DNA of 64,000 bases from Triatoma infestans (Eukaryota; Arthropoda; Insecta; Hemiptera; Reduviidae): assembly GCA_011037195.1 (NCBI GenBank), contig JAAEAF010014511.1, positions 31,776-95,775 on the forward strand. The letters are read 5' to 3'. Position 1 is the stretch's first letter, and each line of letters begins with the position of its first letter. Below the pieces are notes generated by a model. It did not search any database. It worked only from the letters and a program-made list of their open reading frames with translations, and had not been told where the DNA came from. The position numbers were made by a program, and so were the translations under genes. Below, piece by piece: positions 10,487 to 23,368 of the stretch.

Positions 10487-11391
10487 GCACCACTTCAATA
10501 TAAATTTATAGTTGTATTAGCTATAAATATTGAGATAAATTAGAAGCAAAGTTAGAATACCAAATTTGAAGAAATTCCAATAATCGGAAGTGAAACTTAT
10601 ATTTTTTCGAAAACAGCTAGAACAAGTTTCCTTACTTGCAATGCAAACTGTACAGATTTAAGAGCCTATCACTTTTATTTGAACAATTTTTTTTATGGAG
10701 GGACGGAAGGAATTATTTGGGCGTTACCTGAGAGAGCTCAGAGGATAGGCCCAACATTTTGAAACGGACGTCAAGTTTTTCAGAAGGAATACCCAAGATA
10801 CACTGCCATACAATGTAGTCACATTCAAGTGAAAATACCGCCATCTGATCTATAGGTAATGCTAAGGACGCATTAAAAAAGTTTAAAATTTAAAGTTTGT
10901 TATTTAGAACAAATTGAGTGTGATTGTTTCACATCATAACCCATGCGCACTGAAGGTAAGATTTTCAATTACCACGATTTATCGGAAATAACCTCGTGTT
11001 TGAAAGACATTTGAATAATCAGGTTTATAAGCGTACAATTACTAAATTGTAAATTTTCATAATTTACCGCATAATATGGCTTATAATGGACTAACTAAAA
11101 CTGGTTATTTACCTATAATATGTATAACAATAATAGGGTATCAATTAATTTGATTGACCAAACTTCCATAGAATTGTAAATTTTGCATCAATTACTATTC
11201 AATGACGACAGGCTGCATTTCAAGCCTTCAAGTCGAGCCAGGCCCACAAATAGTCTGCTCTATACTTGTTTAGCGTTTTGTTGAAATCATGCTTTAATTC
11301 TCTACGTCATCACCCCAAAACACAAAACATAGTTTATACTGAATACCTTTTGGTTTTCATTCCCAACAATTCTATTTAATCGTGTGGTAAA
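10487..11391 (-). other. non-coding interval with family D pieces
   Basis: Family D modules at 10555-10700 (AAGAAATTCCAATAATCGGA, GAGCCTATCACTTTTATTTG). The rest holds no identified feature and no long ORF. Confidence 0.5.
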
Positions 11392-13014
11392 ATGTTTTGT
11401 GTGTATGTTGGCAGAGCTTCACTAGCGCCATCACACTGTACAACGGTAAGAGCACAAATTATTTCAATTTGTGGTATTTCTTGGTTGTGTATATTGTATA
11501 GGATAGAGAAAGTGATGATGAATCAAATAGGAAACTTTTATACACCTGCCAACTGTGTGCAAATTATTAAAATGGAATCAGCACTTTTAATGGATGATAT
11601 TGTATCGATTGTTCTGTGCAATACTAATTATATCTCTCTATTAAACAGGTAATTTGCAAACTATACATTCTATTTTTTTAAAAAGAAACTTTTATAATAT
11701 TTGTCACGTTATACAAATTATATGGGTAAATTTTATATTTTCTTTAATTTTCCTCAATTAATTTTCACAGTATAGCCAGCATGTTTAATACAGTTAACAC
11801 TTGAGTGCACAAACTGATTATTATTGAAATCAAATCGACGAAAAATTAAAGTTACAGTTAAACGACATTTTTAATCACTCATTTTTACTAAAAATAGGAT
11901 TTTATTAAACCTTATTACCTAATGCAAATGCAAAGTCAAACCTATGACCATAAGAACACTACTTAAGAAGTTGCGCTAGCAGCTGCCAGTTGACTTTTGT
12001 CTCTAAAGTGCAAAGCATTTCTCACTTGCTAAACTTCCTCGTGTAAAGAATGTCTTACTTGTGTAATATTTGTTGAATCGCTCATGTAGCAGAAATGTTA
12101 TTTGGGTAAATGTTTAATTTTTATTTCCCTGTCTGAACTCATATTGTGAGTTTCATTTTTGCGCCTCCTTTGCAATAACTCCGCGACCCCCACAGATTCA
12201 CGCCCCACAGTTGGGAAAACACTGGGCTAGATGAAGCCTGAACGATTTATAAAGTTTAAATTTCAAGAGATATATTTTTTTAATAAGGATGCTGTAACAC
12301 TTCACGAATACCCACACACAAACCTACATGTGCAGATCGTTTTCCAAAAAAAAACACTATCTTTTGCTTAAGAAAATCAAATAGGATTCTTCAAATATTT
12401 AATTTTGTTCAATATGAGTGAGTAAAAACACTATTTCGGACACGATAGACTTTAAAAAAGCAGTTCACATAAAAGCTCAATTAATTTAGACGATATGATT
12501 ACTTATGACGCTTCTTAAGATTGATTTTTATTATAATTAATAAATACAATTTATGAATAGCAGTCATAAAAAAAAAAAATCAAACCTATGAATCTTTATT
12601 TTTTAAAATCAATACGTTTGTTTTTATAGATTGCTGCTTTAATTAACAAAAAAGCGAGGAAAACTAGTGGTTTCCTAGCAGCGAGCAAGGCGAGTAACAT
12701 TCAATCTTCCAATGTATAGAGCGGGTGAAGAATTGGGCATATGTGTTGTACGTGTGTGTGAATGTGGTTGTATATGTATAGGAAAAAGTTGCGCGCTTTT
12801 CCGCAGAGTGTGGTACGATGCAGAGCACGTGATCCGCATCACAGATTTAAAGAGGTGTGGATAATCATTTGTAATGTACACCAGGCCAATACTACCAACT
12901 GTTCCCAATAAACATATTTCTTCCCTGCCAGCCAGTTGAACCAACACAAATTGACTTACAAATATCGATAAGTTTAATTTCTTGTAATAAAGCATGTTTT
13001 TCAATAAACAAAAA
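11392..13014. other. non-coding interval
   Basis: An 86-codon ORF at 11392-11652 has no recognisable domain and is probably chance. The remainder is AT-rich with stop codons in all frames. No RNA gene or repeat was identified apart from A and T runs. Confidence 0.5.
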
Positions 13015-13555
13015 TCTGGTGTGAAACACTCACACGACTTTCTTTTACCCTTTTTGCACAATTAATGCACTATAAAATATATAAAATGCCAAATTTTCTT
13101 TGAACTCAAATTTCACTATTTGTCCTAACATAAATATAGAGGAGGTGGGGGATAAATACCAACCTGCACTGATCTTGGCCGTTAGAGAAAAGTGAACATT
13201 TCAATTAAGTTTTTTTCTCGAGAAAAACTCAAAAACTTTTTCAATAAAGTCGCACTTTCGATTAACCGATTTTCTTCAAATTTGGAATTCTATCAGTACT
13301 GCTAATGTGTATCAATATTATGTAGGTGATAAAACTATATATTATACTGAAGTGGTACTTTAGAGAAAAGCATAACGCTTTAATAAAAGTGATAGGTATT
13401 TATGTGTGAGGACAGGGAACGAAGTTAAAACAAAATTGTTGGAGCCGTTTTCGAAATAATTTCGAAAAACTCAAAACAAAACATTCTGTAAAGTCGCACT
13501 TCCGGTTGATGGGTTTTGACCGAAATCTTCGTGTCTAATGCGGTGGTAGTATCTA
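13015..13555 (+). repeat. family D copy, left part (split by an I-group LINE)
   Basis: Opens with CTGGTGTGAAACACTCACAC at 13016. Then the family modules: GCACTTTCGATTAACCGATT, TAATAAAAGTGATAGGTATT, GTTGGAGCCGTTTTCGAAAT, AAGTCGCACTTCCGGTTGAT and CGAAATCTTCGTGTCTAATG. It stops at the LINE insertion and continues at 19196, so this is the best guide to the family's layout. Confidence 0.75.
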
Positions 13556-13749
13556 TTATTATTCACAAAAGGGGAGGGAAGTAAACCCTACGCTATCCAA
13601 AGCCTCCCACGGCCCATATAGCTACCCCTAAAGAATAACAACCACTGGGACTAGAACGAAAATCCAGGCCCAGGTTTTAACCATCTAAGTTTCACCACAG
13701 ACCGAACAAATCGGATCAAAACCTTAAAAGGACAAGCTTAAGATCCTCT

Positions 13750-16700
13750 ACCGATATCCTATTCCGGCCGAAGGTCCTAAACCTAATCTCCTCACAACCC
13801 AAACAATTCGTCATCAGATGCATGGGTGTTTCCTCCTCAGTCTCACAAACTCTACAAAGGGGTCAGGCATGAGTCCCATTATATAGAGATGTCTCCTTAA
13901 ACCACAATGCCCAGTGAGGAATCCAACCAGATGTCTGAGGGAGGTCCGTGAAAGACATCGGACCCCCCTACTCAAAGCTCCGTCCGGACCCCCAATGAGC
14001 ATCTTAGACTGCCGACAACCCACTGTGAAGCCCAATGAGTGCTGGTGAGGTCATCCCGGCTGAAAGCCTGACAAACATGTGCCAGAAGACACACCAACAG
14101 CACGCTCTGGACCAATGAAAGGGAGAGAGGCACCTAGTTTGGCAAACCTATCCACCTCCTCATTCCAGAAAATTCCCATAAGACCTGGAACCCATACCAG
14201 AAGCACATCCTTTAACGAAGAAAGATCTTCCAGTGTTTTAGAACATTCCAACACCATTTCCACATGAGTGGAAAACGGTGGCTCACTCACCAAGAGGCGC
14301 TACCAAATGATCTCCCGTCTCAAAATAGACGGCAGCCCCAGACCTACCATCCATCCTGGAACCGTCCGTGTAGCATCGGAGATAATTCTCAGGAATCACA
14401 CCAGACGGACCCGGGGTTAACCAATCTTCCTTAGAAGGCAACCTAACCCTGTAGGAATGACAAAAGACAAAAGTCTTCAAATTTCTATCAGAAGGGAAAC
14501 CTGTAATGGTAATCCTTAAAAGCATCTCACGATAAATGGTAGAATGACCATATCGCTTACCCTGCCAAAAACCTGCCTGTTTAATTCTATAACAGGCTTT
14601 CATTGCCTGGTTTTTCACCTCCACAAAGAGAGGTGGAATCCCTAACAAAGTCTCCATAGATGCGGTCGGTGTAGTCCGAAACGCACCAGTCACCGCCAGA
14701 CAAGCCAAACGTTGGATTTCTTCCAACAGCTGCCTAGCGGATCGTGTTTCAATGCGACGCCACCACACCAAAGCCGCATATACCAATCTAGGTTTAATGA
14801 CCATGCAATAAATCCAGAACATCATCTTGGGAGTGATCCCCCAGTTCTTACCTACAACTCTTCGACATTGCCAAAAGGAGATTATCGCCTTTTGATATTG
14901 TGTCTTAACATGTTCCGACCAGTTCAATTTACTGTCGAGAACTACTCCAAGGAACTTCACTGATTTGCTAACCTGTATGGAAGTACCTAACAACTTAGGA
15001 GGTGTAAAACCTACTATCTTCCTTCTATGAGTAAATAGAATTGCCTGGGTCTTAATAGGATTAATAGAAAGACCCTTATCCTGTGTCCAACAATATACCA
15101 TGTTAAGGGCGCTTTGCATTAGGTCCGAAATAGTGGACAAACAGCGCCCTAACAATAAAATAACACCATCATCGGCATATGCTTGCACATAAAATCCCGA
15201 TGAATTCATCCTAACCAAAAGTCATCCATGACGACGCACCACAACTTTGGTGAGAGACAACCCCCTTGAGGGCACCCTCTCCCCGCTTGTACTATCATGG
15301 TGCGCCCGCCAAGGGAAGCCTGTATAACCCTACTCCTAAGATAGACACCTATCCAATTGATTAAGACGGGATGTATACCTTTTCGTACCAAGGCATCTTC
15401 GAGAGCATCAAACGATACTCTGTCAAATGCCCCCTCAACATCAAAGAAACACCCTAGGGCATATTCTTTTATTTCCAAAGCAGATTCTATCCTTCCGACG
15501 AGACCATGTAATGCAGTCTCTGTCGACTTACCCACAATATAAGCATGTTGGTTAGGATGGAGTGGATGATCCCTTAATGGGCCATCAGTAATATACCTAT
15601 CCACCAACCTTTCCAGAGTTTCCAAGAGGAAAGACATAAGACTAATGGGTCTAAATGCCTTGGGGTCAGAGTAGTCGTTTCTTCCCGGCTTGGGAATAAA
15701 GACTACCCTTACTTCTCTCCATAATGTTGGTACATAACCAAACATCAAACATCCTATAAAAATTCTTAACAATACCTTCGTCAGCACGCCCCACCATTTT
15801 GCAACAGACAAGGATAAATCCCGTCCGGTCCAGGTGAGTTGAAAGGTGAGAAACTTTGTACTGCCCAACTAAATCTATCATGTGTAACTACCTCATCTAA
15901 GGTGGATGCATCTTCAGGGTCCCATCTCCTTCCACCCACCAAAGACGAAGCAGCATTTAAACCAATATTATCCGGGAAGTGAGTATCAAGCAAAAGCTGC
16001 AGTGTCTCCCCTTCCCCCCCTATAAAGGAACCATCATGGTATCGTAAGGTACCTAACTGACTGTCCCTATCCTTACTAAGAATCCGTACCAATCTAGATG
16101 ATTCCTGGATTTATATCCTCACAAAAGGATCTCCAGGAATCCCTCTTGGCTCTCCTCAGAGCATATTTATATGCTCTTTTAATACTGTTATAACTATCCC
16201 ATGATTCCGAAGAATCAGCAAGGACAGCTTTCCTGTATGAGCCCCTTACCTGTCTCCTTAGTTTTTCCAACGAAGAGGACCACCAGGGGTTCTTACTACC
16301 CTTAACCACCTTTGGAGGACAGGACTCCTCGAATGAGGATCTAATGTGTTCATGAAGAATACTAGCCTCCTTTTCCAATTCCTCTATACCATCAGGGGCT
16401 TCTGATTGGATAGTCAGTTTATTTTCAATGATTCTAGAATATAAACCCCAATCCGCCCTCGTAGGATTCCTATAACTAGCCAGGGTAATTGGATCAATCT
16501 CCGGACTAAACCTAATCATCCTGTGATCGGAGATGGAAGCCTCAGGACTCACCCTCCAATCCTTAATCAGACCATTAAAATTCCTAGAAGCAAGGGAAAT
16601 ATCAATAACCTGTCTTCTAATCCTAGTAACAAAAGTGGGTTCAGTACCCCTATTCAGGACCTCTAATCGCGTGCCCACCAGGAAATCCATGAGAGCGCGA

Positions 16701-17155
16701 CCCCTACCATTGGTGTCGCTACTGCCCCAGACAACATGATGTGCATTCGCGTCACATCCTATTATAATAGGTATGTCATTGGTCTCCGAATACTGAACCA
16801 AACCCATGAACTCCTGAGGAGGAGGAGAGGGGCCATCATAGGGGAAGTAAGCCGAAGCCACAACTACGTCGCGACGACGCCCACCAACCCCCAGACCAAC
16901 CCTCACCGCCACCAAGTCCCGAGAGCAGAACTGTCGAAGCAGAACAGCGTCGACACTCCGACTGGCAAAAATACATGCCCTAGGAATGCCCCCGCCATCC
17001 GCCACACAGTCTGCCATCAACCACACTCAATCCTCGAACCAAACCTTTAAAGGCATAAGGTTCTTGCATTAGAATAAAATATGTATCAACTTAGCAATAC
17101 AACGGCATGAGTTAGCCGTTGCATCTTTGCTATGTTGCAAGTTAATTTGTACCAT
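13750..17155 (-). pseudogene. I-group LINE ORF2: APE endonuclease, reverse transcriptase, RNase H
   Basis: Polyprotein that nicks target DNA and copies the element RNA. Start chosen at ATG 17155, which begins MVQINLQHSKDATA, an N-terminus known from this LINE group; a frameshift follows near 17075. The endonuclease (17026-16094) has GCDANAHHVVWGSSDTN and SISDHR. RT (16092-15206 and on) has IPKPGRNDYSDPKAFRPIS, FFDVEGAFDRVSFDALEDAL, GRGCPQGGCLSP and, in the next frame, YADDGVILLL (about 15180). RNase H begins with CYTDGSRMDGRSGAAVYF (about 14370) and continues in another frame with WVPGLMGIFWNEEVDRFAKL (about 14190). The last part is LTGHCGLRRHLYIMGLMPDP (about 13910) before a Cys/His motif. 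Frame changes occur near 17075, 16093, 15840, 15212, 14290, 14050 and 13850. Confidence 0.92.
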
Positions 17156-17429
17156 CTCTACCCTGTCAACATAATCTCTACCCTGTAAACATACCATCAC
17201 AAGTCAACATCGGAAGAGTTAGATCCTGATAGTACCCGGTAGGAAACAGATAGGTGAGAAAGGGGGGAAAAAAAAACACCTGCCTTACTTGCTGCCATCT
17301 TGGTCAGCCCTACCTGTATCCTGCTCCATTGCCTCAGAAGAAGTAGTTGGAGCATCCTCATCTTCCTTCTTCAACCTGGAGAAGAGCCTGCCCATCTCAA
17401 AGAAAAGACGAAAGTCTCAGTTCAACGCC

Positions 17430-18382
17430 TGGACAGAAGCATCATCAATCCTGTAAGCCAAGGATACTTCTTTCTCGACTTGTTGTCGATACACGTTCCT
17501 CCATCGGCTTACGTCCAAGTAATTTTGGAAGGCAAGACCTTTCAGCACTTGTTCGCTCTGGTATGCTTGCCCTCCGGAATAAACATAGAGATCCTAGCCA
17601 TAGTGGGGACCTCAGACGCCTTCATAAGCTTGAAGTGCCTTCCCTCCCAACTAGGCTTAACATTCTCTAACACACAGTCAAATGTGCCCTGATCAAAGCA
17701 GGCCAGAAGAAACCAACCCTCAGAGACCATGCCCGACTGAATAAATTTCGGCCTGCATGACTGTTCCTGTATGGTTTTCCTAACGATGGCGAGCATCTCC
17801 CTTCTGATGACAGAAGCGTCATCTTCAGAGAGAGGCTCGGAGGATCGCTGCTGGTTATGGCCAGAAACAGCTTTCTCTCCGCCTCCGTTATCTTGGGCTT
17901 TTTACCTGCCGGCTGGATTCCAGGCGGCGTGTCCCCCGGGGTTCTGGATCTTTTTTGAGCCCCAATAGGTATATCCTCAGCTGGTGCAGATGCAGGTTGA
18001 GCAGATCTCATCCTCTTCGCACGCCTTTGCCTGTATCTTCCACTAAGCTTCTTCTTCTGCTCAGTTGCCTTAGACACCTTACCAGAAGTTGGCTTAGCTT
18101 CCTTTTCCTTCGCAGAGAAATTCGCAGCAGCCGTGGCCGACGCAGAATTGCCTCGCTTCTTTCCTTTGACCACGTGCCATTCATCTCCGCAGGTGGACGA
18201 ATCCTCCGCAGCGACTCCAGAAGCAGGTTTTCCATACTCCTGGAAATGCTATCCAGTTTCCCCCCGAGTGTATCCGAGCCCTGGTCGCCCAACCCTAGAT
18301 GCACAGAGGAGTTTCCCCCACCACCGATGACCCCCTCCTCTAAGGGGCCCTCGGCTGACGATTTTACTTTATTTAAATCCAT
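17430..18382 (-). pseudogene. I-group LINE ORF1, nucleic-acid-binding protein
   Basis: First ORF of the element, expected to coat its RNA. It opens at ATG 18382 (MDLNKVKSSAEG), shifts frame near 18170 into a Lys/Arg-rich stretch (KEKEAKPTSGKVSKATEQKK, RYRQRRAKRMRS), and shifts again near 17810 into a globular part with CRPKFIQSGMVSEGWFLLAC and WEGRHFKLMKASEVP (17796-17542). This last part resembles the DUF4780-type domain seen in many arthropod LINE ORF1 proteins; the match is from memory. At least two frameshifts make it non-functional. No CCHC knuckle was seen. Confidence 0.75.
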
Positions 18383-19195
18383 AAATTAAGTAATTAAATT
18401 CATCTCCGGGGCTCTCCACCCTCCACGGAGCCTCACAAATTGGGACGCTATAAAGAAGCGCCAGAGCTACCCCAGAGATATAGCGCCCAGGGATTGTGAG
18501 CCAAGGCCCACAATACCCAGGAGCTCACCCATGCGTATTTTACGCTAGCCGATTGACCAGAGCTGGGTTAGGCTCTGGTCGCCTGTTTAGCGGAGTCCGG
18601 AACCAAAGTGGTGTGTTGGACTGCCAGGCCTGCTGAGGTAACTTGCTCTAGCGTGAACCTGCGCCCTCAACCACCAGGACTTCCTTTCCCCACGACACAG
18701 GTATCCACAACGGCAAACATGTGGGTGGCACCAGCACGTGCCACTGGCGTGTAAGACTGTAACTGTGTAAGTGTATAATGTTAAGGCGTTTAGGTGTAAG
18801 TGATACAGTATGAATTTCCACGGAGGCTCCGCAGCAAAAGAAATCGCTGCAAGAGATTCAGGCCGCACATAAATTATGGCGACCCAAACAGAGGGCAGAA
18901 AAGTCTCCACCAACTCACACTCCTAATGGGAAAACCACTGCACTTGTTAGTCTGTAATTGTAGCTGAGGTACGTGGGAGTGCTAGGTTCCCAAATAGCCC
19001 GAAGGCTACCCTCTGCGTTCGCCCCCATCTTAGCACCCACGCTTCCACAAAAGTGGAGCGCAGATGTTACCAGAGCCAGCGACGAGGTCGCGATGGATGG
19101 GCTAGTATGAGGTTCCGCGACGTAATAGCCGTCTCGAGAAACATAGGGAAGTTTCGCCCTATGTGAGTACGAATACTCCCTCAAACCCTTGGCTC
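18383..19195 (-). promoter_or_regulatory. 5' UTR / internal promoter region of the I-group LINE
   Basis: About 0.8 kb between the 5' end of the insert and ORF1. It is GC-richer than the flanks. It contains a perfect 8-bp hairpin (ACATAGGG ... CCCTATGT, about 19165-19140 on the minus strand). LINEs of this group start transcription from internal promoters here; no specific motif was confirmed. Confidence 0.5.
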
Positions 19196-19430
19196 CGGTG
19201 GTAGTATCTAAACGAATATCAAATTTGTGTTTCCTGCGTCTTTTCGTTTTTGAGATATTCTGCTAAAACACACACACACACACACACACACATACATATA
19301 CATACAGACATTCACTTGAAACCTTTTTTTTTTGTATTCAGAGGACTGAAAACATGTATGTTCGGTGAACACTCAATTCGAAAACCGATCGCAGGAATAA
19401 GAGAAAGTAAAAAAAAAAAATATTAAATCT
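19196..19430 (+). repeat. family D copy, right part (continues 13015-13555)
   Basis: Begins with the second target copy and continues with AACGAATATCAAATTTGTGT, CGTCTTTTCGTTTTTGAGAT, an (AC)n run at about 19267-19290, CATACAGACA and GAACACTCAATTCGAAAACC. This fixes the orientation of the (CA)n core within family D. Confidence 0.8.
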
Positions 19431-20649
19431 ATTACCGTTAACTTTACCCACAATGATTTAATATTAGGCTGCAATATCAATTGTTAGGGCGTGAATATTT
19501 GAAAGTGAAGACGTGGCTGGCAGACAGACTGAAGTTACGTAAACAAACTTACGAGAAACAAAGTGATGTGACACATTAACACCACACCCTCTTATTGCAT
19601 TCCTGTCGTTCTCACTGGCAAATGATTCCTGACGTTTAGTTACCCACACTGGTAGTAGATACATAGCACAGATTTCCCAGAATCCCCCCTCCCCCTACAA
19701 AACCCAGAAAATATTTCAAATAAAGTAATATGAATATCATTTTTTGTAATTTTTTTTAATTTTTTGCGATTTTCTGAAGAATGGCTTCAATTATTTTCCC
19801 TATATTTGGTCTACTAACTAATTACGTAATATTTGTTGAAACATTTTTCCAAGAAATTTATTTATGGGGTTCTGGGGAGGGGGAGGTGCAACATAGGCTT
19901 CCCCTAAAGTGCCACTCCAATATAATATACGGTTCTACCATCTACATAATATTACAGTACATTACTAGAATTCCCAAATTTAAAGAAAATTGGTAAACTG
20001 GAAGTGGTTTTTCTTGAAAGTGGTTCCCGTATTGGTTCCGGAATAAGTTCCCGATTTTTTTAAAGATTTTCTCGAAAATGACTCGAACAGCTTTGTTTAT
20101 ATTTGTTATGGTAATGACACATAAATAAATCTGTCATTTTTATGTAAAACATTTTTCGGAAAAATTGACTTAAGATGGATTTGCGGTAAACAGAGAGAGA
20201 TTAGATTTAAAACAAACTTCGTGCAATCAACACCATTCGAATCATCACGCTGTCATGCGGTCTGCAATGTACTTTTACCTCGTCCTATACGGCTCTCCAA
20301 CTACTATACAGTTAAGTATCCACTATCACTTAATTTTACTTCTAGCACAGGAAATATTACGATTATATCAAATTTTCAAAAAAGTGAATATTCATCGAAA
20401 TGCCGCCCCAAATACGAAAAAAATGTTTTGAACGAATGTATTGTATGATGTGTTTGTATGTGTGAAAAAAATAATACAAAAATGACAAATCGCGGGAACC
20501 TCATACTTGGGATTCTTTTCAAATACAACACCGCATGAGGCACGAAGGTTTCAGGCGAAATCCATCAACCGAAAGTGCGATTTTACTGAATATACTTTTG
20601 AGGGTTTTTTCGAAAACTATTACAATAATTTGGTTTATTGAAAATAGGA
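19431..20649 (-). repeat. non-coding interval with family D copies
   Basis: Family D in minus orientation at about 19720-20200 (GGCTTCCCCTAAAGTGCCAC, AATTGGTAAACTGGAAGTGG, ATTTTCTCGAAAATGACTCG) and about 20500-20650 (GGCGAAATCCATCAACCGAA, GTGCGATTTTACTGAATATA). No ORF with recognisable content. Confidence 0.6.
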
Positions 20650-21630
20650 CTGCTACCTGTACATTGGATTCATAACTGTACAGTGGACTGCTCACAGTAC
20701 AGTGGACTGCTACTGTCCAGTGGACTGCTAACTGTACAGTGGACTGCTAACTGTTTAGCGGACTGCTAACTGTACAGTGGTTTGCTGAGTGTACATTGGT
20801 CTGCTAACTGTATAGTGGTCTGCTAAGTTTATAGTGGTCTGCTAACTTTAAAGTGTACTGCTAACTTTATAGTGGTCTGCTAACTGCAAATTGGGCAGCT
20901 AACTGTACAATGGACTGCTAACTGTACATTGGACTGCTATCTGTACAGTGACTGCTAACTTTACAGTGAAGTACTAACTTTACAGAGGACTGCTAACTGT
21001 ACAGTGGACTGGTAAGTGTACAGAGGACTGCTAACATTACAGTGCACTTCTAACTGTACAGTGGACTGCTAACTGTACAATGGACTGCTAACTGTACACT
21101 GGACTGCTAACTGTACAGTAGACTGCTAACTTTACAGTGGACTGCTCAAGGTACAGTGGACTGCTAACTGTACAGTGGACTGCTAACTTTACAGTGGACT
21201 GCTAAGTTTACAGTGGACTGCTAACTGTACATTGGACTGCTAACTGTAGAGTGGCTGCTAGCTGTACAGTGGACTGCTAAGTTTACAGTGGACTGCTAAC
21301 TGTACATTGGACTGCTAACTGTAGAGTGGGCTGCTAGCTGTACAGTGGACTGCTAAGTTTACAGTGGACTGCTAACTGTACATTGGACTGCTAACTGTAG
21401 AGTCGGCTGCTAGCTGTACAGTGGACTGCTAACTGTACATTGGACTGCTAACTGCAGAGTCGGCTGCTAGCTGTACAGTGGACTGCTAACTGCAGAGTCG
21501 GCTGCTAGCTGTACAGTGGACTGCTAACTGCAGAGTCGGCTGCTAGCTGTACAGTGGACTGCTAACTGCAGAGTCGGCTGCTAGCTGTACATTGGACTGC
21601 TAACTGTAGAGTCGGCTGCTAGCTGTACAG
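20650..21630. repeat. 19-bp minisatellite, about 50 units
   Basis: Head-to-tail units of CTGCTAACTGTACAGTGGA with point variants (CATTGGA, TTTACAG, TATAGTGGT). The 5' half is heterogeneous; from about 21190 units group into higher-order blocks that alternate ACTGTACAGTGGACTGCTAA with GAGTCGGCTGCTAGC. It begins abruptly in a family D copy and ends at GCTGTACAGATATAATTC. Confidence 0.95.
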
Positions 21631-23368
21631 ATATAATTCTGTCTCTTTTTTATTTGAAACATTTTCCAAAAAAAAAATCATTTTCGTATGTTTTGTATGG
21701 CTGTGCTATTAAATTTTAAATGTCGAATTATGAAATAATTTGATGTGCTCTACTGGATTATTGTGTGAATCACATTCTATTTCTACCTGGCTAGGGGTGG
21801 AACCCTAACCTAGTATGACCTAGCACAACCCAGTATGTAACCCCACCAACTTTATATTTATCTTAGAGCAACTGAGTATAAATGTCCAAGTTTAATGAAA
21901 GTTTGTCCATTTTATAATTATATTAACTGTAGTAAGCGGAAGTAGTCTGAGTGTTTCTCATCAGATTTTTCTTTTTATATTGAGACTGTTGCAAAAATAA
22001 AACAAACAAGTAGCAAAAAGAAAGATTGCTCATCAGTGATATTGGGAAAATTTGAGAGAATGTAGCAATCAGAGCACGAAGCAGTTTTTAGTAGAAGTAA
22101 GAAAAAGCTGTAAAAATACAGTCTATTGCTCTCTCTATCTTTCTCACCGCTCTTTTCTTCAACATGGAGTATAAAAATATAAAAGAAAGAAAAAGGAAAA
22201 TAAGTGGAAAATTCTAAAGAAGAGGAAATTACAGTATTTTAGTAAAGAGCTAGAAAGAAAGAGGTGGTTACAAGAAAAGAAGAGATACATCATTTATCAG
22301 TAAAACTGTTTTAAAGTGAAGTTTAGCGGTAGGTGGAGAGCGAGTTGAGCAGAAATGGGGAGGTATTAACAGCGATTAAAAGAGACTTGGTAATGAAGAG
22401 CAAGGGACCGCCGTGGGTATGGCTGTGCCCAAAGGAATCTCTAATTACAGGCTGACTGTAGTCTGCAGTGGTTCCCCTCCAGTGGCTTCCCTCCAGACAC
22501 GAGGACTGTACTCGCGCTGCCACTAGATTTGGATAGTTCGGGGAAACGGGAAAACTATGTAATATTATTGGACCGAAACATTACTTTATGGGTTTTCGGA
22601 GGGGGGAGGGAGGTGCAACATTAGGCTTCCCCCTAACGCATTTGATATTTCTGAAATATGTCAAGTGGTTTTTATCAAATTTTATCCTTCCACTAAGTAG
22701 CCCATCAACCGCAAGTGATGTTGCGGGCCCATATGCGTGAGGGTTCCATACCCTTTACACGGAAATTTAAATTTAGAAAAATTAAAATTGAAGGTGGAAA
22801 ACCTCAGCAGTTCAGTTTGAATTTCAAAAAGCAGTTTACCTCCCAGTATTAAAATAGAGTGGAATAATGAAAGAGGAAGTATTTTTACCAGTCCACAATC
22901 ACCATGATCCGAAAGAACCTATTGTTAGATATCCTGTTTTACTTCAATTAACTAGAAGTTCAGAGCAGATACGCAAGGCTTTACTGACCAGTAGACCTCA
23001 AAGCCGTCTGAAAGGCGCTTTCATATAGCTCGCTGTCGAGAGCAATTAAATGCTCAGTTGAAGTCTTATGCTTCCTGATTCTACAGCGCCCGCTGAACAG
23101 AGCCGCCGTAATCCTTAATTCACGCCGCTCAGATTAAGCAGAACTAAGAATCCTGCACAACCTGTTGACTGACCTCCTGCCAGTAAACTTCAAATGAATG
23201 CAACAGGACTTAAAACACCGGAGGCAAAATTAAGCCGGAAAAAATAGCAAATTCAAAAAACACGACTTTCTCCGCATGCGCTTATTACAATTCTAATTGA
23301 CAAAATTTTCTTTAAACTCGGGATATTCACTTTGCAAGTTATTGTAGTATAACACAGTCTCAAAACCC
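21631..23368. other. non-coding interval
   Basis: No credible ORF. Contains purine-rich GAAAGAAAGA tracts around 22160-22290 and short family D-like pieces near 22600-22700 (GGGAGGTGCAACATTAGGCT) and 23265-23310. No RNA gene recognised. Confidence 0.5.

Larger units (their letters stand above)
13556..19195 (-). mobile_element. I-group LINE, near full length, with 15-bp target duplication
   Basis: CGGTGGTAGTATCTA is present at 13541-13555 and again at 19196-19210, on either side of a 5.6-kb insert. The 3' end on the minus strand is GAATAATAATA, a TAA-type tail as in I-factor elements. The order from 19195 downward is: 5' UTR of about 0.8 kb, ORF1 (18382 to about 17430), ORF2 with endonuclease, RT, RNase H and a C-terminal Cys/His region (17155 to about 13750), and a short 3' UTR. 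Both ORFs carry frameshifts, so it is not autonomous now. Confidence 0.93.

Noticed and set aside
11392..11652. 86-codon ORF as a possible exon or small gene
   Set aside because: No domain or homology cue, no convincing splice or promoter context.
16533..17050. Plus-strand ORFs across the I-group LINE
   Set aside because: Antisense shadows of the endonuclease ORF.
13556..19195. HDV-like ribozyme at the 5' end of the I-group LINE
   Set aside because: Such ribozymes are known at some LINE 5' ends, and a hairpin is present, but I could not fit the nested double pseudoknot by eye.
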